Made by a program: the position numbers and the translations under genes. Below are positions 21,892 through 32,664 of a stretch of 64,000 bases of DNA, piece by piece. The notes under the pieces were generated by a model. It was not told the DNA's origin and searched no databases. It saw nothing but the letters and a program-made list of their open reading frames with translations. Source of the stretch: Tenrec ecaudatus (lineage: Eukaryota > Chordata > Mammalia > Afrosoricida > Tenrecidae); NCBI RefSeq assembly GCF_050624435.1, contig NC_134539.1, positions 143,254,025-143,318,024 of the forward strand, in the 5' to 3' direction. Numbering within the stretch: position 1 is the first letter of the stretch; every line of letters starts with the position of its first letter.

Positions 21892-22085
21892 GGAGCCCTG
21901 GTGGCACAGAGGGTTAGGCATTGGACCACTAACTGAAAGGCCCCAGCCTCTCCGTGGGAGCCAGATGGGAGGCTGTGGGCCCCACAATGATGACAGTCAT
22001 GGGACCCCCGGGGGCAGTTCCCCTCTGTCCCGAAGGGTAGCTTCTAGCTGGAATGGACTGGATGCCAGTGCGTTTGAGGTTTGGT
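21892..22085 (+). repeat. AfroSINE
   Basis: Clear head 'gagccctggtggcacagagg', 'ccactaactgaaagg', tail 'atggactggatgccagtgcg'. Confidence 0.85.
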
Positions 22086-22255
22086 TACAGAAGGGTAAAA
22101 GCTTTCCCTTCTGAGCCCAGACCTCCTGGGAAGGGTCCCAGGCCTCTGTCCTAATTCCTGCCTGGCAGCCCCTTCTTAGAGCACCTTCTCTGCCTCCATT
22201 CCCACCCCCCAAGGAGGACCGCTCCTTGGGGCCTGCCTGGGCAAAGCCCCAAGAG

Positions 22256-22446
22256 CAGTGGTTCTCAACCTGTGGGTCGTGACCCCTTTGGGGGTCGAAT
22301 GACCCTTCATAGGGGCCACTTGATTCATTACAGTAGTAAAATGACAGTGATGAAGTAGCAATGAAAATAATGTGATGGTTGGGGGGTCACCACACCTGAG
22401 GACCTGTCTGAAAGGGCCGAGGCATGAGGAAGGTGGAGACCCACTG
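22256..22446 (+). mobile_element. SPIN non-autonomous hAT transposon, intact ends
   Basis: A 191-base MITE beginning cagtggttctcaacctgtgg and ending in the inverted equivalent ('aggtggagacccactg'). Inside are the SPIN-typical 'gggtcgtgaccc' and 'gaccctt' palindromic words and 'ttggggggtcacc'. It is flanked by a perfect 8-base target-site duplication, cccaagag, at 22248-22255 and 22447-22454, the hAT signature. SPIN elements are known to have entered tenrecs and a few other tetrapods by horizontal transfer. No transposase is encoded. Confidence 0.93.
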
Positions 22447-22464
22447 CCCAAGAGCGACCATTAG

Positions 22465-22690
22465 GTAGAGCTGCCCGTATGCTGAGCACTGGTCTGGGTA
22501 CCCCACATCACGTGCCCCGGAGCTCCTGCCTGCTCTGGGGCCATCCCCTCATTCTCATCGCTCCATTTGGCAGATGAGGAAACTGAGGCACAGAGCAGGT
22601 ACGTAGCTCTCTAGACATTATTTATGTCACCACCTGGGATTGGAAGGCCTTCGGGGCGATAACCACTAGGACGTGTTGCCACCCAGTCTA
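22465..22690 (+). repeat. MIR SINE
   Basis: 'tttggcagatgaggaaactg', 'aggcacagagcaggtacgta' is a near-consensus MIR core, and the 5' part ('tgctgagcactggtctgggt') also matches. Lies just right of the SPIN copy. Confidence 0.9.
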
Positions 22691-23669
22691 AATGGGATCC
22701 CGACCTAGCAGGCTGGGGTGGGTGGGAGCCTGGTGCCACAAACTGGTCTCAAACACAGAGTGGGATCCAGGGACTATTGGCTGGGGCTTTGCTGGCCTCT
22801 CTTAAGCTACTGCACAGTGGTTCTCTGCTGCCCCTCTCCCCCACTCAATGCCCTTTGGCTCCACAAGCCCCTCCTACTCTTCTCAGAACCCCTCCCCCAA
22901 CAAGGACTGTTGACTGAAAACTGTAGGGCATAAAAATAGCCCGAGCTGAGGAGGCAGAATGGGGGCCAGAGCACAGGAGAGGCCTGGGGCCGGGGGGTGG
23001 TGGGGAGTGGGAGGGATGAAGGTAAGGGACCTAGGGCCCCCATCCTCCTTAGCTCATCTGACAGAACCACAGGGAACTGTGGTCAGTCCCTGCTAGGGCT
23101 GAACTGCAGGGCGGGGCTTTCCTGTCCCCAGCTCCAGGGTGGCTCGTGGGTGGGCATGCTGAGGAGGGAACTTAGGGGATGTGCTGCCCCACCCTCCCCA
23201 TGCCCCAGCCCTGCGGCACAGTCAGCTTCATGGCCAGGGAGCCCGAGCACCAGGGAGCCGGGCCTTGGCTGCTCTGGACAGAGCCCGGGCCTCTCACCCC
23301 GGGGGGCAAGTGTGAATGGGACCTTGCTGCCCCTTCTCAGAGGCCCTTCTCCTTTTGCTCAGCAACTGAGACAGTCTTTCCACTCTTCCGGAAGCCCCAT
23401 CCTCCCCTCCAGTCAGTTGTGCCTCCTCCTGGCAGCCTTCTAGGGAGCCCCCAGGGATCATCTGCACCCCGACTTGACCCCACCTTTTCCCTGACCTACG
23501 CCCCAGCTTCCTCCAAGGACAAGGACCGGTTGAAACCACCTCCGCCTCACTAGCCGTCAGTGTCCAGGGTCAAGCTCTGGGCTCCCCTAGGCCTGGCTGG
23601 GGTTAGGGCACAGGCATCTGGTCAGTCTTGAACTGGGGAGGAGACCCCTCAGTCCTGAGTCCCACCCCT
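22691..23669 (+). other. Intergenic, candidate regulatory sequence only
   Basis: No gene or named repeat. A MEF2-like A/T core, gcataaaaatagccc, lies at about 22928-22942. This is one mismatch from the muscle MEF2 consensus and suggestive only because the muscle channel gene SCN4A is a neighbour 15 kb away. Confidence 0.25.

Positions 23670-23670
<1 letters not shown>

Positions 23671-23719
<49 letters not shown>
23671..23719 (+). repeat. (CA)n microsatellite
   Basis: About 24 CA units. Confidence 0.97.
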
Positions 23720-23914
23720 TTCCAACCAGAAATGACAAGCAGGACACAGGCTGAGAAAGGGCCCTTGGTTACCTGCCTTGGACCCTGCTAAAATCTCAGC
23801 TTAATCTCCTGCAAACTGCTTCATAAGGAGGGTGAAGATCCCTGTGTGCCCAAGCAGTTGGGTGGCAGTGGTGGGAGTGGGGTGGGGGTGGGATACCCCT
23901 GTGTCCTGCCTGCC

Positions 23915-24097
23915 TCAGTAGCGCTCCTCGGGCCTGGTCATTCCTGGGTCTCTGCACTGTCCCACACAAGTGGCGTAACCCAGCACTCCCATGACAACCA
24001 CAACTGCCCATCCAACAACCACAGAGTTCGGCTGCCGGCCACTGGCGGGGGTCGCAGAGAAAACTCCAGAAGAATCTTGGAGGTCCTGGGAAACCAT
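23915..24097 (-). CDS. Candidate 60-residue single-pass membrane microprotein (unconfirmed)
   Basis: An ATG in a strong initiation context (A at -3, G at +4: gagaaggATGG) opens 60 codons, with an in-frame stop 18 bases upstream. The product has a polar N-terminal third (MVSQDLQDSSGVFSATPASG). One hydrophobic segment follows at about residues 26-47 (SVVVGWAVVVVMGVLGYATC). A short charged tail ends in PEERY. This layout resembles SMIM-type small membrane proteins. I recognise no family. The ORF lies alone between SCN4A and PRR29 in sequence free of obvious repeats. No poly(A) signal is visible nearby, so it could be one exon of a spliced transcript or a chance ORF. Confidence 0.3.
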   Translation of the reverse strand: MVSQDLQDSSGVFSATPASGRQPNSVVVGWAVVVVMGVLGYATCVGQCRDPGMTRPEERY

Positions 24098-25930
24098 CCT
24101 TCTCAGGCTGCACCTCTACATCTGCACGCCAGCCTCCAGCCCCTGACCCCCCAGGGGTCTCCTTAGTGTAACCCAAGATCGGTGGTCAGGGGCATTCACA
24201 GAAGGGGGGCAGCAACCCCTATGGTCCCGGACTCATCACACCCTCCCTCAACCTCTTCCCCAACCCCTTCCCCTCGCCAGACCAGGCGAAGCTCCCTCCC
24301 CATCCTGCCCCTTCAGAAGGGACTGGATTAAATGGCCTCCTGGCACTTTCCGGCCAGCCATGACCTTCCTAGCGCTGATGATTTATTTCTACTGAGTTGC
24401 CTTTACAGGGGGTGTGGGTGGGAGGGGTATGTTTCTGGGGTCTCCACTCAGAGTGCCTTCTCCCCTCAGACATGACCTGGCCCTATGCCTCAACCCCATG
24501 GACAAGGGCACTTGGTCAGACCCCCACTTAATTGGGTGGAGGAGGAGGAGCTCAGGCTAACCTGGAACAATAACTCGTTCTTTGAATGTTTCACTACCCC
24601 ACAGCCTTGAGGCGCCCAGACTGGATGTCCTCATCCTGGGGACAGGTCCCCTCTAGTAAGAAACACCACTCATGCCACCCCTCCAAAACAGGTCCCCAAC
24701 TCTGCTCAGACCAGCCCACCCTGTCCCCTCTGTCCCTGGGAGGGGGCTGCAGTCCGCTCCTGCCCACCCCTGTACTGAGTCCCCCCACAGTACCCTCGGA
24801 CTTGGTTATTATTCTTGTCCTCAAGCTTGGTTCCTATCCCCCACCCCGGCCCTATTGGCTATGTGGGGTCACTACCCTGAACCCTCTCTTTCTCAGGGTT
24901 CAGTGGCCACCCCAAACCCCAGCTTCCCCAGGACAAGAGCAGAATGAGAGGAGGGGCAGGGCCAGTGGGCAGAGCTGGGTGCAGCTGGAGACGTGTCCTC
25001 CCCTGGCATCTCTCAGATTCGTTTCCCCAGAGCAAAGGAGCCAAGGCCACGCCAGCCCTGCCCCAGCCACTCTCCTCCCCCCACCCCCTTGCCCAGCCCC
25101 TGCGCACAAGCCGAGCCCAGGTCTGCCACCTTCGTTCTGGCTTCTCCACTCCCTGGCCCTGGAGAAACTGCAGCCCCGGTGCCTTTCCCTTGGGTCACCC
25201 CTGCCTGTCTTGAGCCGAACCTTAGCCAAGTGGTCCTTTGTGAGGAGGGGCAGGGCCCTTGCTGAAGGCAGAGAGGGACAGCCAGTCAGGGGCAGTGAGA
25301 GCAGACGAGAGGACCCAGAGAGGTAAGTTTGGGGACAGGGCAGGTGGGTGGAGGCAGGGGGAGATTCAACAGGGGCAGGGACAAGCCAGACAGAGCAGGG
25401 CCCTGGGCACAGGCAGCAGAGCCCGGCGAGCAGGGGGGCAGTCCTGCCCAGAGCAGAGGTGACTCCTTCAGAGCTCAGCTGGGGCTGAGACTGGGGCCCT
25501 GGCTCTCTGCGGTTGGGGTGGGGGTGGGGGGGGCACAGTACTCACTGTTGGGCGGAGCAGGGCGACTGCTGACAAGCCCCCAGCGTCGTGCCCACCTCGG
25601 GCTCCGGCTGGAGCTCTGGGGGACTTGGCCGGGGGGCCGGGCCGGCGGGACAGCTGCTGCCGCTGATGTCACAGGGTCATGAGTGAAACCGGAGGACTGG
25701 GCCAATCTTCAGGTGGGAGCCTCAGCCGGCCCTCCCCAGCCGGCCCTCCCCGCAGGGCGCTCGGGGCCTCACCGCCCCAGGACACGCTCATGCATGCCCC
25801 AGGACGTGCCACTCACATATACACACTCGGGCACACTCACCGGGGCACACTTACCAGCCCATTCCCAGCCATTCCTCCCACCTCCCCCGGCCTCTCTCTC
25901 CAAACTTACACAGGCTCCTTCTCACCAGGG
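24098..25930 (+). other. G+C-rich intergenic block with promoter-like words
   Basis: 24.9-25.8 kb is strongly G+C-rich with several CAGCTG E-boxes, a TGATGTCAC CRE-like word near 25664 and a ggccaatc CCAAT word near 25698. Long overlapping ORFs on both strands (up to 246 codons) are proline/serine-rich with no motif and are treated as compositional. It could be a CpG-type promoter for a non-coding or SCN4A-related transcript, but nothing proves it. Confidence 0.3.
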
Positions 25931-26425
25931 ATGTTTTGTGCGCGCGCGCACACACACACTCACCTACACACGTACATTGCCCTGTATACAATCACACCCA
26001 TGCACACTCCAACCTCCGACTCACATGCACACACTCTTTCCGGTTGTCTTTCCGCTTGGTGATATATGGACGTTCAAATAGTTCCTCCTGTACAGACCCC
26101 GGCCCTCCGTGTTCCCGTGCACGCTCGCGTACAAACGAAGATGAAAATCACCTCCAGCCTCAGTGCACATCCACCCCGTCATGCTGGTACGGGCATGCGT
26201 TTTCACGCATGTTCCTTACACACACACAGAGTCCTCTGTGCACACACGCGCTCGCGCGCGCGCCACACAACCTGTCCCTAGATTGTTATCAAGCGGGTGC
26301 CCGTCTATATGCACGTGTGCATACACACACTGTTCCACACTACACACACGCACACATTCCTAACCACACACAGCCCTGACACACACACACACCCCACACA
26401 CAACTCCAAAGACACCCACTCGCAC
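25931..26425 (+). repeat. CA-rich low-complexity tract
   Basis: Dispersed (CA)n with short alternating gcgcgc runs, similar in character to 9368-10112 but less regular. Confidence 0.85.
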
Positions 26426-26559
26426 ACGGGTGCGTCCACACCCAGGGCTCAGCTGGACTTCATGGAAGTTTTCAGGGTCGTTTCCTGGACCCTACTGGCT
26501 GTCTGTGGTCAGATTTGGAGAAGGGGGCTCTGGTGGGCGAGGAATGGAGCGAGCGTGGT

Positions 26560-26800
26560 TGGTTTGAGCCCTCTGGTGTCCACTAAAGGTGTAGTGCACC
26601 CATCGGGCTGCGATCTGGTTGGATGGCAGTTCAAAACCACCAGCTGCCCTGGGGCAGAAAGGCTGGCTTTCTACTCCCGTTAGCAGTGACAGTCTCGGAC
26701 CTGCAGTGGGGTGGCTGTGAGCCAGCTTGGAGGTCAGGGCCGTATGGAGAGGTCTCCACGGGGCTGTGCGCTGGGTGACCCCTAGTGGTGCTGTTGTGAA
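26560..26800 (+). repeat. AfroSINE
   Basis: 'ggatggcagttcaaaaccac', 'agctgccctggggcagaaag', then 'tgacagtctcgg'. The 3' end is diverged. Confidence 0.75.
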
Positions 26801-26825
26801 TTGCACCAGAGCCTGATGAAGGGTC

Positions 26826-27008
26826 AAAACCAAACTCCCATCAGACACGGGTCCATTCTGACTGGTGGGGACCCACAGAGCAGGGTGGGATGGGTGCTGT
26901 GGGTGTCCGAGACTGTAACTCTGTATGGGAGCAGAAAGCCTCCTCTTTCGCCCATAGAACAGCTGGTGGTCTCAGAGCTGCTGACTGCACGTGAGGTTGG
27001 CAGCTCAA
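26826..27008 (-). repeat. AfroSINE
   Basis: Reverse copy facing the preceding one: 'gactgtaactctgtatggga', 'gcagaaagcctcctctttcg', 'tgctgactgcacgtgaggtt'. Confidence 0.8.
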
Positions 27009-28615
27009 GAAACAAGACCAGAAAACCTCTGGGTGGGTCTAGGGGTCCTTCCTCACACCTCCCCATTCCTACTCCTGTTCTCCCAGAAACTGTCCGTCTT
27101 GGTGCTCCCACGCTCCCCCTGCTGCCATCTTTTCCGGCAGCTCCAAGCTACGGCTGCTACCTGCCTTTGAGCGGGCACATGAAACCGGGGTGGAGGTAGG
27201 GCGCCCTGGGCCCGGGAGGGGTTCCCGACACTTTTGTCCAGACTCCGTGAACATAGCTTCAGACCTCAGAGAGCTCCTCCATGGGCTGAGAAGCTTTTGG
27301 GATGACCCACCCTTTGGTCCCTGCCCAGACAGTGACCCCAGCGGGGTCACCTCACACCTCAAAGGTGTGTTTTCTAAAACTAGATGTGAGTGCTAGTGCT
27401 CTTTACACGCGGGTTTGTATCCCGCTTAGCTCACCCACCTCTCAGACATGGTCCATGTGTTCTTACTGGTGGCGCAGCTCAGGGTGCCGGCCTGCCTCCC
27501 CTGCTTTACAAGGGCCTGCTGCCTGCATTCAGAGGGAAAGTGGACATTCCCCTTGGGTTCTTCCTGTCGCCCCAGAATTGCTCCTCAGAGCATCTATTGC
27601 TCTGGGCCCTGCTGTGGCCCCAGCTTGCATGGCTGGTCACTGTCTGAAACCCCTGGTTACTGTCCCCTCCACAGGATGCTGCTTCCTACCTGGGGTGGGA
27701 GCCAGCTGCCATTCCCCTGTGCGGCTCTACCCCTTTTACTGGGGCCACGGCTGCCACAATCGGTTGTGTGAATTACGAACTGCACCAGTCTGCACACCAA
27801 GCACACTTACAGTGTTCTAAATTCATATCACTAAGTGGATGGTTTCAGGCAGTTGTGATGAAATGTCAGGAGGAAGCAGCTACCTTTCTAATTTGCATAA
27901 AAGGTGTCAGGTTGGATTAGGGATGGGGCTGGTGGGAAAACAGATACCTGTATGCTAAATAAGACTCCTCCCTCCTCCCCCCAACCCCCCCCCCTAGCCC
28001 AAAGGGAACAAATGCCTCCCTCCCAGGTCACACTAGCTCTCCTTCCTTTGCATCTTCTGCTTTCCAAATACCTAAATTCTGATTCCAGGACACAGCCCCA
28101 CCCCATCCACAGGCAGAGACCTGTGACCCAGGTTTGCCTAATCCTCTTGGCCACACCTGTGGGTTCAAAGGCCAATGGACTCTCAGACATTCTTGGGGTT
28201 TTATAGATACCAAGACAGAAACAAAATCTCTCTGTGCCTCTCTCTGTCTCTCTCTCTCTCGGTGGGAGTTTGAGGTGCTGGTGGCTGGGGCTCCCACCAT
28301 AGAGGAGAACATGAGAGAGATGCAGGACAGGGAGTCGGGAACCAGAAGACCGTGTTTGTCTCCCTGATCCAGTTCACCTGGAGACCGGCACCACCATTGC
28401 CCTTCCTCGAACTCAGAGGGGAGGTGGTGGGTGTGTGGGCTGCCTCAGGGGACACGGTCACGGGGAGCTGAGACCGAGATGGCTGTCTGTAGAATTCTTG
28501 TGCGATGTGTCCACAGACATCTGTCCACTGTAACACCATATCTCTGGAGTTAGAGAAAACAACAAAAATATTTTTCATGAGCTACGCTCACGTGGATCAA
28601 TATATCTGTAGGTTT
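27009..28615 (+). other. Intergenic, no feature recognised
   Basis: About 1.6 kb with a short (CT)n run at 28232-28260 and C runs. No supported gene; possibly old repeat sequence I cannot classify. Confidence 0.4.
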
Positions 28616-28617
28616 CA

Positions 28618-28790
28618 GTGTGTCACTTCTGACTCACAGTGAGTCTATGTCCAAGAGAACAAAACTTTGCCTGGACCTTTCCCCATCCTCACCCTCTGCC
28701 TTCGGCTTGAACTCATTGTTGCAGCTACCCTATCCATCTAGCTGGCAGAAGGCCTTCCTTTTTGTGGGATTACAAAGAGGCTTTTCTCTG
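28618..28790 (-). mobile_element. RTE LINE 3' end, split by an LTR
   Basis: Reverse RTE sequence: 'agagaacaaaactttgcctg', 'ttgaactcattgttgcagct', 'ctatccatctagctggcaga'. The copy resumes at about 29550-29700 after the LTR that lies between. Confidence 0.7.
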
Positions 28791-28794
28791 GCTT

Positions 28795-29548
28795 TGTCTC
28801 CCCCAATGACATGCCAGACATTAGAGGCTATTTGCCAGCTGACGGTGGGAGGTCAGATATTTAGAGACATCCTCCCTGAAGGCAGTCAGTCGCCAGACTA
28901 CTGTCTGGTCCCACCACAAGAAGGGCCCTCTCCCTGCTGCTGTTAAGGACAAGGGGCTACTTCTCCCTAAAGGCCTGTGACCATTAGTCTGGTCCCTGAG
29001 ATGAGGTTTACATCCTACTGATAATGATTTCTATAGTGAGCCAGAGAACAGATCAAACAGGCTCAGTGACATCCAAAGTTAGGCTGCTGTTCGAAATCTA
29101 GGATCCGCCCTTCTTGTCACGTGTATACCCCCAATCCTTCTCTTCCTATTGTGTGTATGTCCCTAGTTTGTCCCCCTCTCATTGCTGTATAACCTATAGT
29201 GCAACCCCTTCCTGTGACATATATCTTTACCTATAATTAGTAGGCTTTCATGCCCCCCAAAGATATATAATCCTTGGTTAGAAATAAAGATTCCCCCATG
29301 GCCTCTCATTGGCTCCCTCTCCTCTTCTGTCCTTGCTCCCCTTGTCCTCCTCCCCCCCCCTCTCCATGTGGACCACAAAGGGGGCTGAGGTGAGCATGCC
29401 ACTATGAAATGTGTCTGACTCCATTATTTCAATCTCTCTTTTTTCTCTCATGCTTTCTATGACTTTATTATAATCTTTACATATCTCAATTGTGCCTATC
29501 AAACCTGCAATTAGTGGTGGGGGCTGGTTTTGCCCTCTTGAGGATCTA
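28795..29548 (+). mobile_element. Solo LTR of an endogenous retrovirus, family L
   Basis: Fossil LTR beginning TGTCTCCCCCAA. It has an A/T-rich TATA-like word (agatatataatcc) and an AATAAA about 30 bases later, so U3, R and U5 are distinguishable. It is homologous over its length to the LTR at 31461-32145 and more distantly to 61900-62270. It sits inside an RTE copy. No internal retroviral gene sequence was recognised. Likely lineage-specific and of middle age. Confidence 0.7.
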
Positions 29549-29549
29549 A

Positions 29550-29700
29550 TCTCTTGAAATACTTCCAAAGTGGACGAGACAAAGTCTCACCATCCTTGCC
29601 TCTAAGGAGCATTCTGGCTGTACTTCTTCCAGCACAGAGTCATAAACCCCTCCGGCTGTCATGGTCCATCATATAAGCAACACATATAAGCAACAGTCTA
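29550..29700 (-). mobile_element. RTE LINE continuation
   Basis: 'gacaaagtctcaccatcctt', 'gcctctaaggagcattctgg', 'ctgtacttcttccagcac' are the reverse of the RTE C-terminal coding region and continue the copy at 28618-28790. Confidence 0.75.
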
Positions 29701-29845
29701 TTCTGCAAACCCACAAGGCTGACATGCTCTGCTGATTTATGTTTTGAACCCTCCAAAATAGGCTCTGGTCACAGCTATCAGGATGACCCAATTACAATGA
29801 TGCTTCGAATCACGTGGTTTCATCGGCACTTACTTTTGAAGCTTT

Positions 29846-30125
29846 AAAAAAAGAGGACCTGATGCAAAGGGCTTAAGTGGAGAGCAAATGCTTTGAGAAT
29901 GATTGGGGCAGGGAATGTGCGGATGTGCTTTAAACAATTGATGTATGTATATGTATGGATTGTGATAAGAGTTGTATGAGTCCCTAATAAAATGTAAAAA
30001 AAGAAAAGAGGAGAAAAAAAAGAGAATGATTAGGGCAAAGAATGTACAGATGTGCTTTATACAATTGATGTATGTATATGTATGGACTGTGATAAGAGTT
30101 GTATGAGCCCCTAATAAATTGTTTA
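29846..30125 (+). mobile_element. L1 3' end with doubled terminal block
   Basis: Short 5'-truncated insertion with the same tandem pair of terminal blocks as 15784-16662: one ending 'gtccctaataaaatg' near 29994, a second ending 'gcccctaataaattg' near 30121. Both contain 'acaattgatgtatgtatatg'. Confidence 0.85.
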
Positions 30126-30427
30126 AAAAAATTTTTTTAATGTATTTTGAATTTTCCTAGTTGTTTATCTATGGGGAGTATAGGCTTTGAGTGACATTGG
30201 CACAAAAACATCGCTAAATTAGGATCCTGTGTGGTCTGGTAGTACGCACCACTGGAAAGCGCCCGTTTTCTTCAAGGTAGTGTAGGTTGGATTCCAAACC
30301 ACAGACAAAAGAAGTCTGTGTCATGGAACCCCCTTTCAGAAAAACCCCTCCCTGACCCACAGGAATGGGCCGTGTCGTGCCCACCCCCCTCTAACCCCAC
30401 CGCAGTCCTTTTCCCAACAAGTGATTC

Positions 30428-30959
30428 TGTTAGATCTCTCTGGAGCTAGAGTCATACCTCAGTCCTTGGCCCCGTGTGAGAAAGAATTCACGCCGAAGCC
30501 TGGTTTGTGATCCAAGTGAGTTTTATGAGAGTTGGAAGAAGTTTCAAGTTTACACGGCACCCATAGGACTCCTCCCGACCACGCAGGCTGGCGGAAGCTG
30601 CTCAGCGTCATGCAAACAAAGTCTCCACTCTGGGTTCCTGCCTTTTCAAGGATTCCACTGGGAGGCGTGGTGGATGACCCCTGATCGACCCCATTGGCTG
30701 AACTGAATTCACCTGGCCCTAGGTGGGCCAATCCAGGTGACCTAGGTGGGCCAATCCAGGTTTAGCATCCACCCATGCCTACCCGCGGGAAACCTGAGCC
30801 TCTGAGCATGTGCAGTGCGCCACTCCTTGTTCGAGCTTGGCTCTCTGGGCATGCGTTAATGGACATTCCCCATCCCTACGCTAGAACTACCTACCACTTC
30901 CTTTGGTCAAGGCACTTTTCTGGGAGCTTCAACGGGATGCTCTTCCACAGTGCTTGACA
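30428..30959 (-). mobile_element. Solo LTR of an ERV1-like endogenous retrovirus
   Basis: On the minus strand it starts TGTCAAGCACTG and ends GATCTAACA. The R-U5 part carries 'ctcataaaactcacttgg' and 'gcgtgaattctttctcac', typical of gammaretrovirus-like (ERV1) LTRs. U3 holds two 21-base direct repeats each with a CCAAT box (30718-30760). No internal region or matching flanking duplication seen; a solo fossil. Confidence 0.7.
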
Positions 30960-30984
30960 CCCAGTTGCTAGGTGTGTTGGGGAG

Positions 30985-31402
30985 TGTGTGAGTCTGGGTG
31001 GACTAGAGAAACAAATTCATAGGCCCTCATATGTGTATAAGAAAGAGCTTTATATACAAGAGCAGTTGAATATTGAGAAAACATCCCCGCCTAGATCAAG
31101 TTCATAAGTCTGATAATGCAAGATCGCAGGCTGGTGGGTGGAAAGTCTTGTGTATCCATTGGCAGTAAAGGCACCTCAGCGCTGGTGTGGGTCTCCGTGT
31201 GGTTCTGCCTGCATCTGTGTAGCTCCATCAGGCTCCTCATCAGTAATGTCTCACAGGGAGTGAGCGTGTGTCCCGCCTCCTGTGAGCCATTTATCCCCTT
31301 AGCGCCTCGAAATGAGGCCATCAAGCTGCGACCTGATTGACAGGTTAAACTCCACCCCTTCACTCTTAAGTCTCAAATTGACAACAGATTATGTAACTGC
31401 CA
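30985..31402 (+). repeat. Unclassified interspersed repeat, family B copy 2
   Basis: Longer relative of 2584-2866: 'ggactagagaaacaaattca', 'ccctcatatgtgtataagaa', 'attgagaaaacatccc', and 'gacctgattgacaggttaaa' near the end, closing with 'agattatgtaactgccac'. Possibly LTR-like; unnamed. Confidence 0.5.
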
Positions 31403-31460
31403 CGGGGAGACTGGGGAACTCCACCCCCCAGTGTGGGATACAGAAAGATATTCCCTAAGC

Positions 31461-32145
31461 TGTCTCCCCCAAATATATGCCAACCGTAGCTGCTTGCTGC
31501 ACCTGGCAAATGACTGTCCACAGGAGGTCAACGAAAGTAGGTCAGAGGTTATTCTCGCTGAGGGTTTTCAGTCGTCTAGAGCAGTCCAGCCCTAAGTAGG
31601 ACCCACTCCCTTCTGATAAGGATAGTAGATTGTTCCCCTGAAGGAGAGCCCAGAGAGGTCAAGCCCGCTCAAGGGTGACCAAGGTCAGGCTGCCAGATTG
31701 AGTCTAGGGTCCGTCCATCGTGTCACGTGTACACCCCTAGACCCTCCCCTTCCTATTACGTGCACACCCCTAGCTTATCCCCTTCCTGTCACACTTATGC
31801 CTATTGTACAGCCCCTTCCTGTGATGTGTACGCTATTGTACAGCCCCTTCCTGTGACTTGTGTGGTTACCTGTAATCAGGCCCCTAAGGACATATGGGTC
31901 TTGGCCAGAGAGACTCTCCTGCCTTCTCTGCCTGTGCTGTGTGCAGACCCGGCTGGTGAGATCATGGCCATCCAGGAGGTGAGTATGCTACCATGACATG
32001 TGTCTGACGCCTTCATTTTATTCTCTCTCCTATTACTCTATGACTTTACCATAATCTTTATATATACATATATATTAACCGTACAGTTGAGTTTACTGAA
32101 CCCGTGGTAGTGTGAGGGGCTGGCTTCCCCCACGCCCCAGGATCA
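31461..32145 (+). mobile_element. Solo LTR, family L (second copy)
   Basis: Begins TGTCTCCCCCAAA and ends near GGATCA. Collinear with 28795-29548, including 'tgtcacgtgtacacccctag', a 'ccccttcctgtgacttgtgt' repeat block and 'catgacatgtgtctgacgcc'. Same strand as the first copy 1.9 kb away, but no retroviral genes lie between, so I treat them as separate solo LTRs. Confidence 0.65.
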
Positions 32146-32224
32146 TTCCAGTGGTACAGGGCCTCAAACTGGGTCCCCATCACAAGACATCTGATGGTGT
32201 GATCTATCTGTTCAGAAGCCCCAA

Positions 32225-32229
<5 letters not shown>

Positions 32230-32270
<41 letters not shown>

Positions 32271-32284
32271 CTCTCTCTCTCTCA
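32230..32284 (+). repeat. (CA)n(CT)n microsatellite
   Basis: About 19 CA units followed by about 8 CT units. Confidence 0.95.
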
Positions 32285-32534
32285 CGGGTGACCAGAATTT
32301 CCAGAAGCCAGGCAGTCAACGTCGTGAGCAGAGAAGAGGACGTGCCCAGAGTCCTCGTCCTGTACCAGTTCCCGCATGTGTCCGTCGCTCCGCAGAGCAA
32401 GAGTGCCCCCTCTTCAACCCTCGGGTTCCAGCTCTCCTGGCCCCATGGCTTGACTGTCTCCTGAACTCTCCCCCCAAAAGAGAAAAGAAACACTGACAAT
32501 TTTTGAATAAGGACTCTTATTTAAAAAATTTTTT

Positions 32535-32664
32535 TTACAGGAACCCAAGCGGAAAGCTAATTTTGAGAATGATGAGCGCAACGAATGCCTAAGTGTGCTT
32601 TACACAATTGATGTATGTATGGATTGTGATAAGAGTTGTATGAGCCCCAATAAAATGATTTTTA
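32535..32664 (+). mobile_element. L1 3' terminal block (short insertion)
   Basis: Single terminal block: 'cacaattgatgtatgtatgg', 'attgtgataagagttgtatg', 'gccccaataaaatg' and an A/T-rich tail. Confidence 0.75.

Noticed and set aside
24586-25326. 246-codon plus-strand ORF
   Set aside because: Low-complexity Pro/Ser composition in a G+C-rich block, many overlapping alternatives, no homology recognised.
28795-32145. A complete provirus bounded by the two family L LTRs
   Set aside because: The 1.9 kb between them holds an L1 3' end, another LTR and repeat B, with no retroviral gene sequence recognised.
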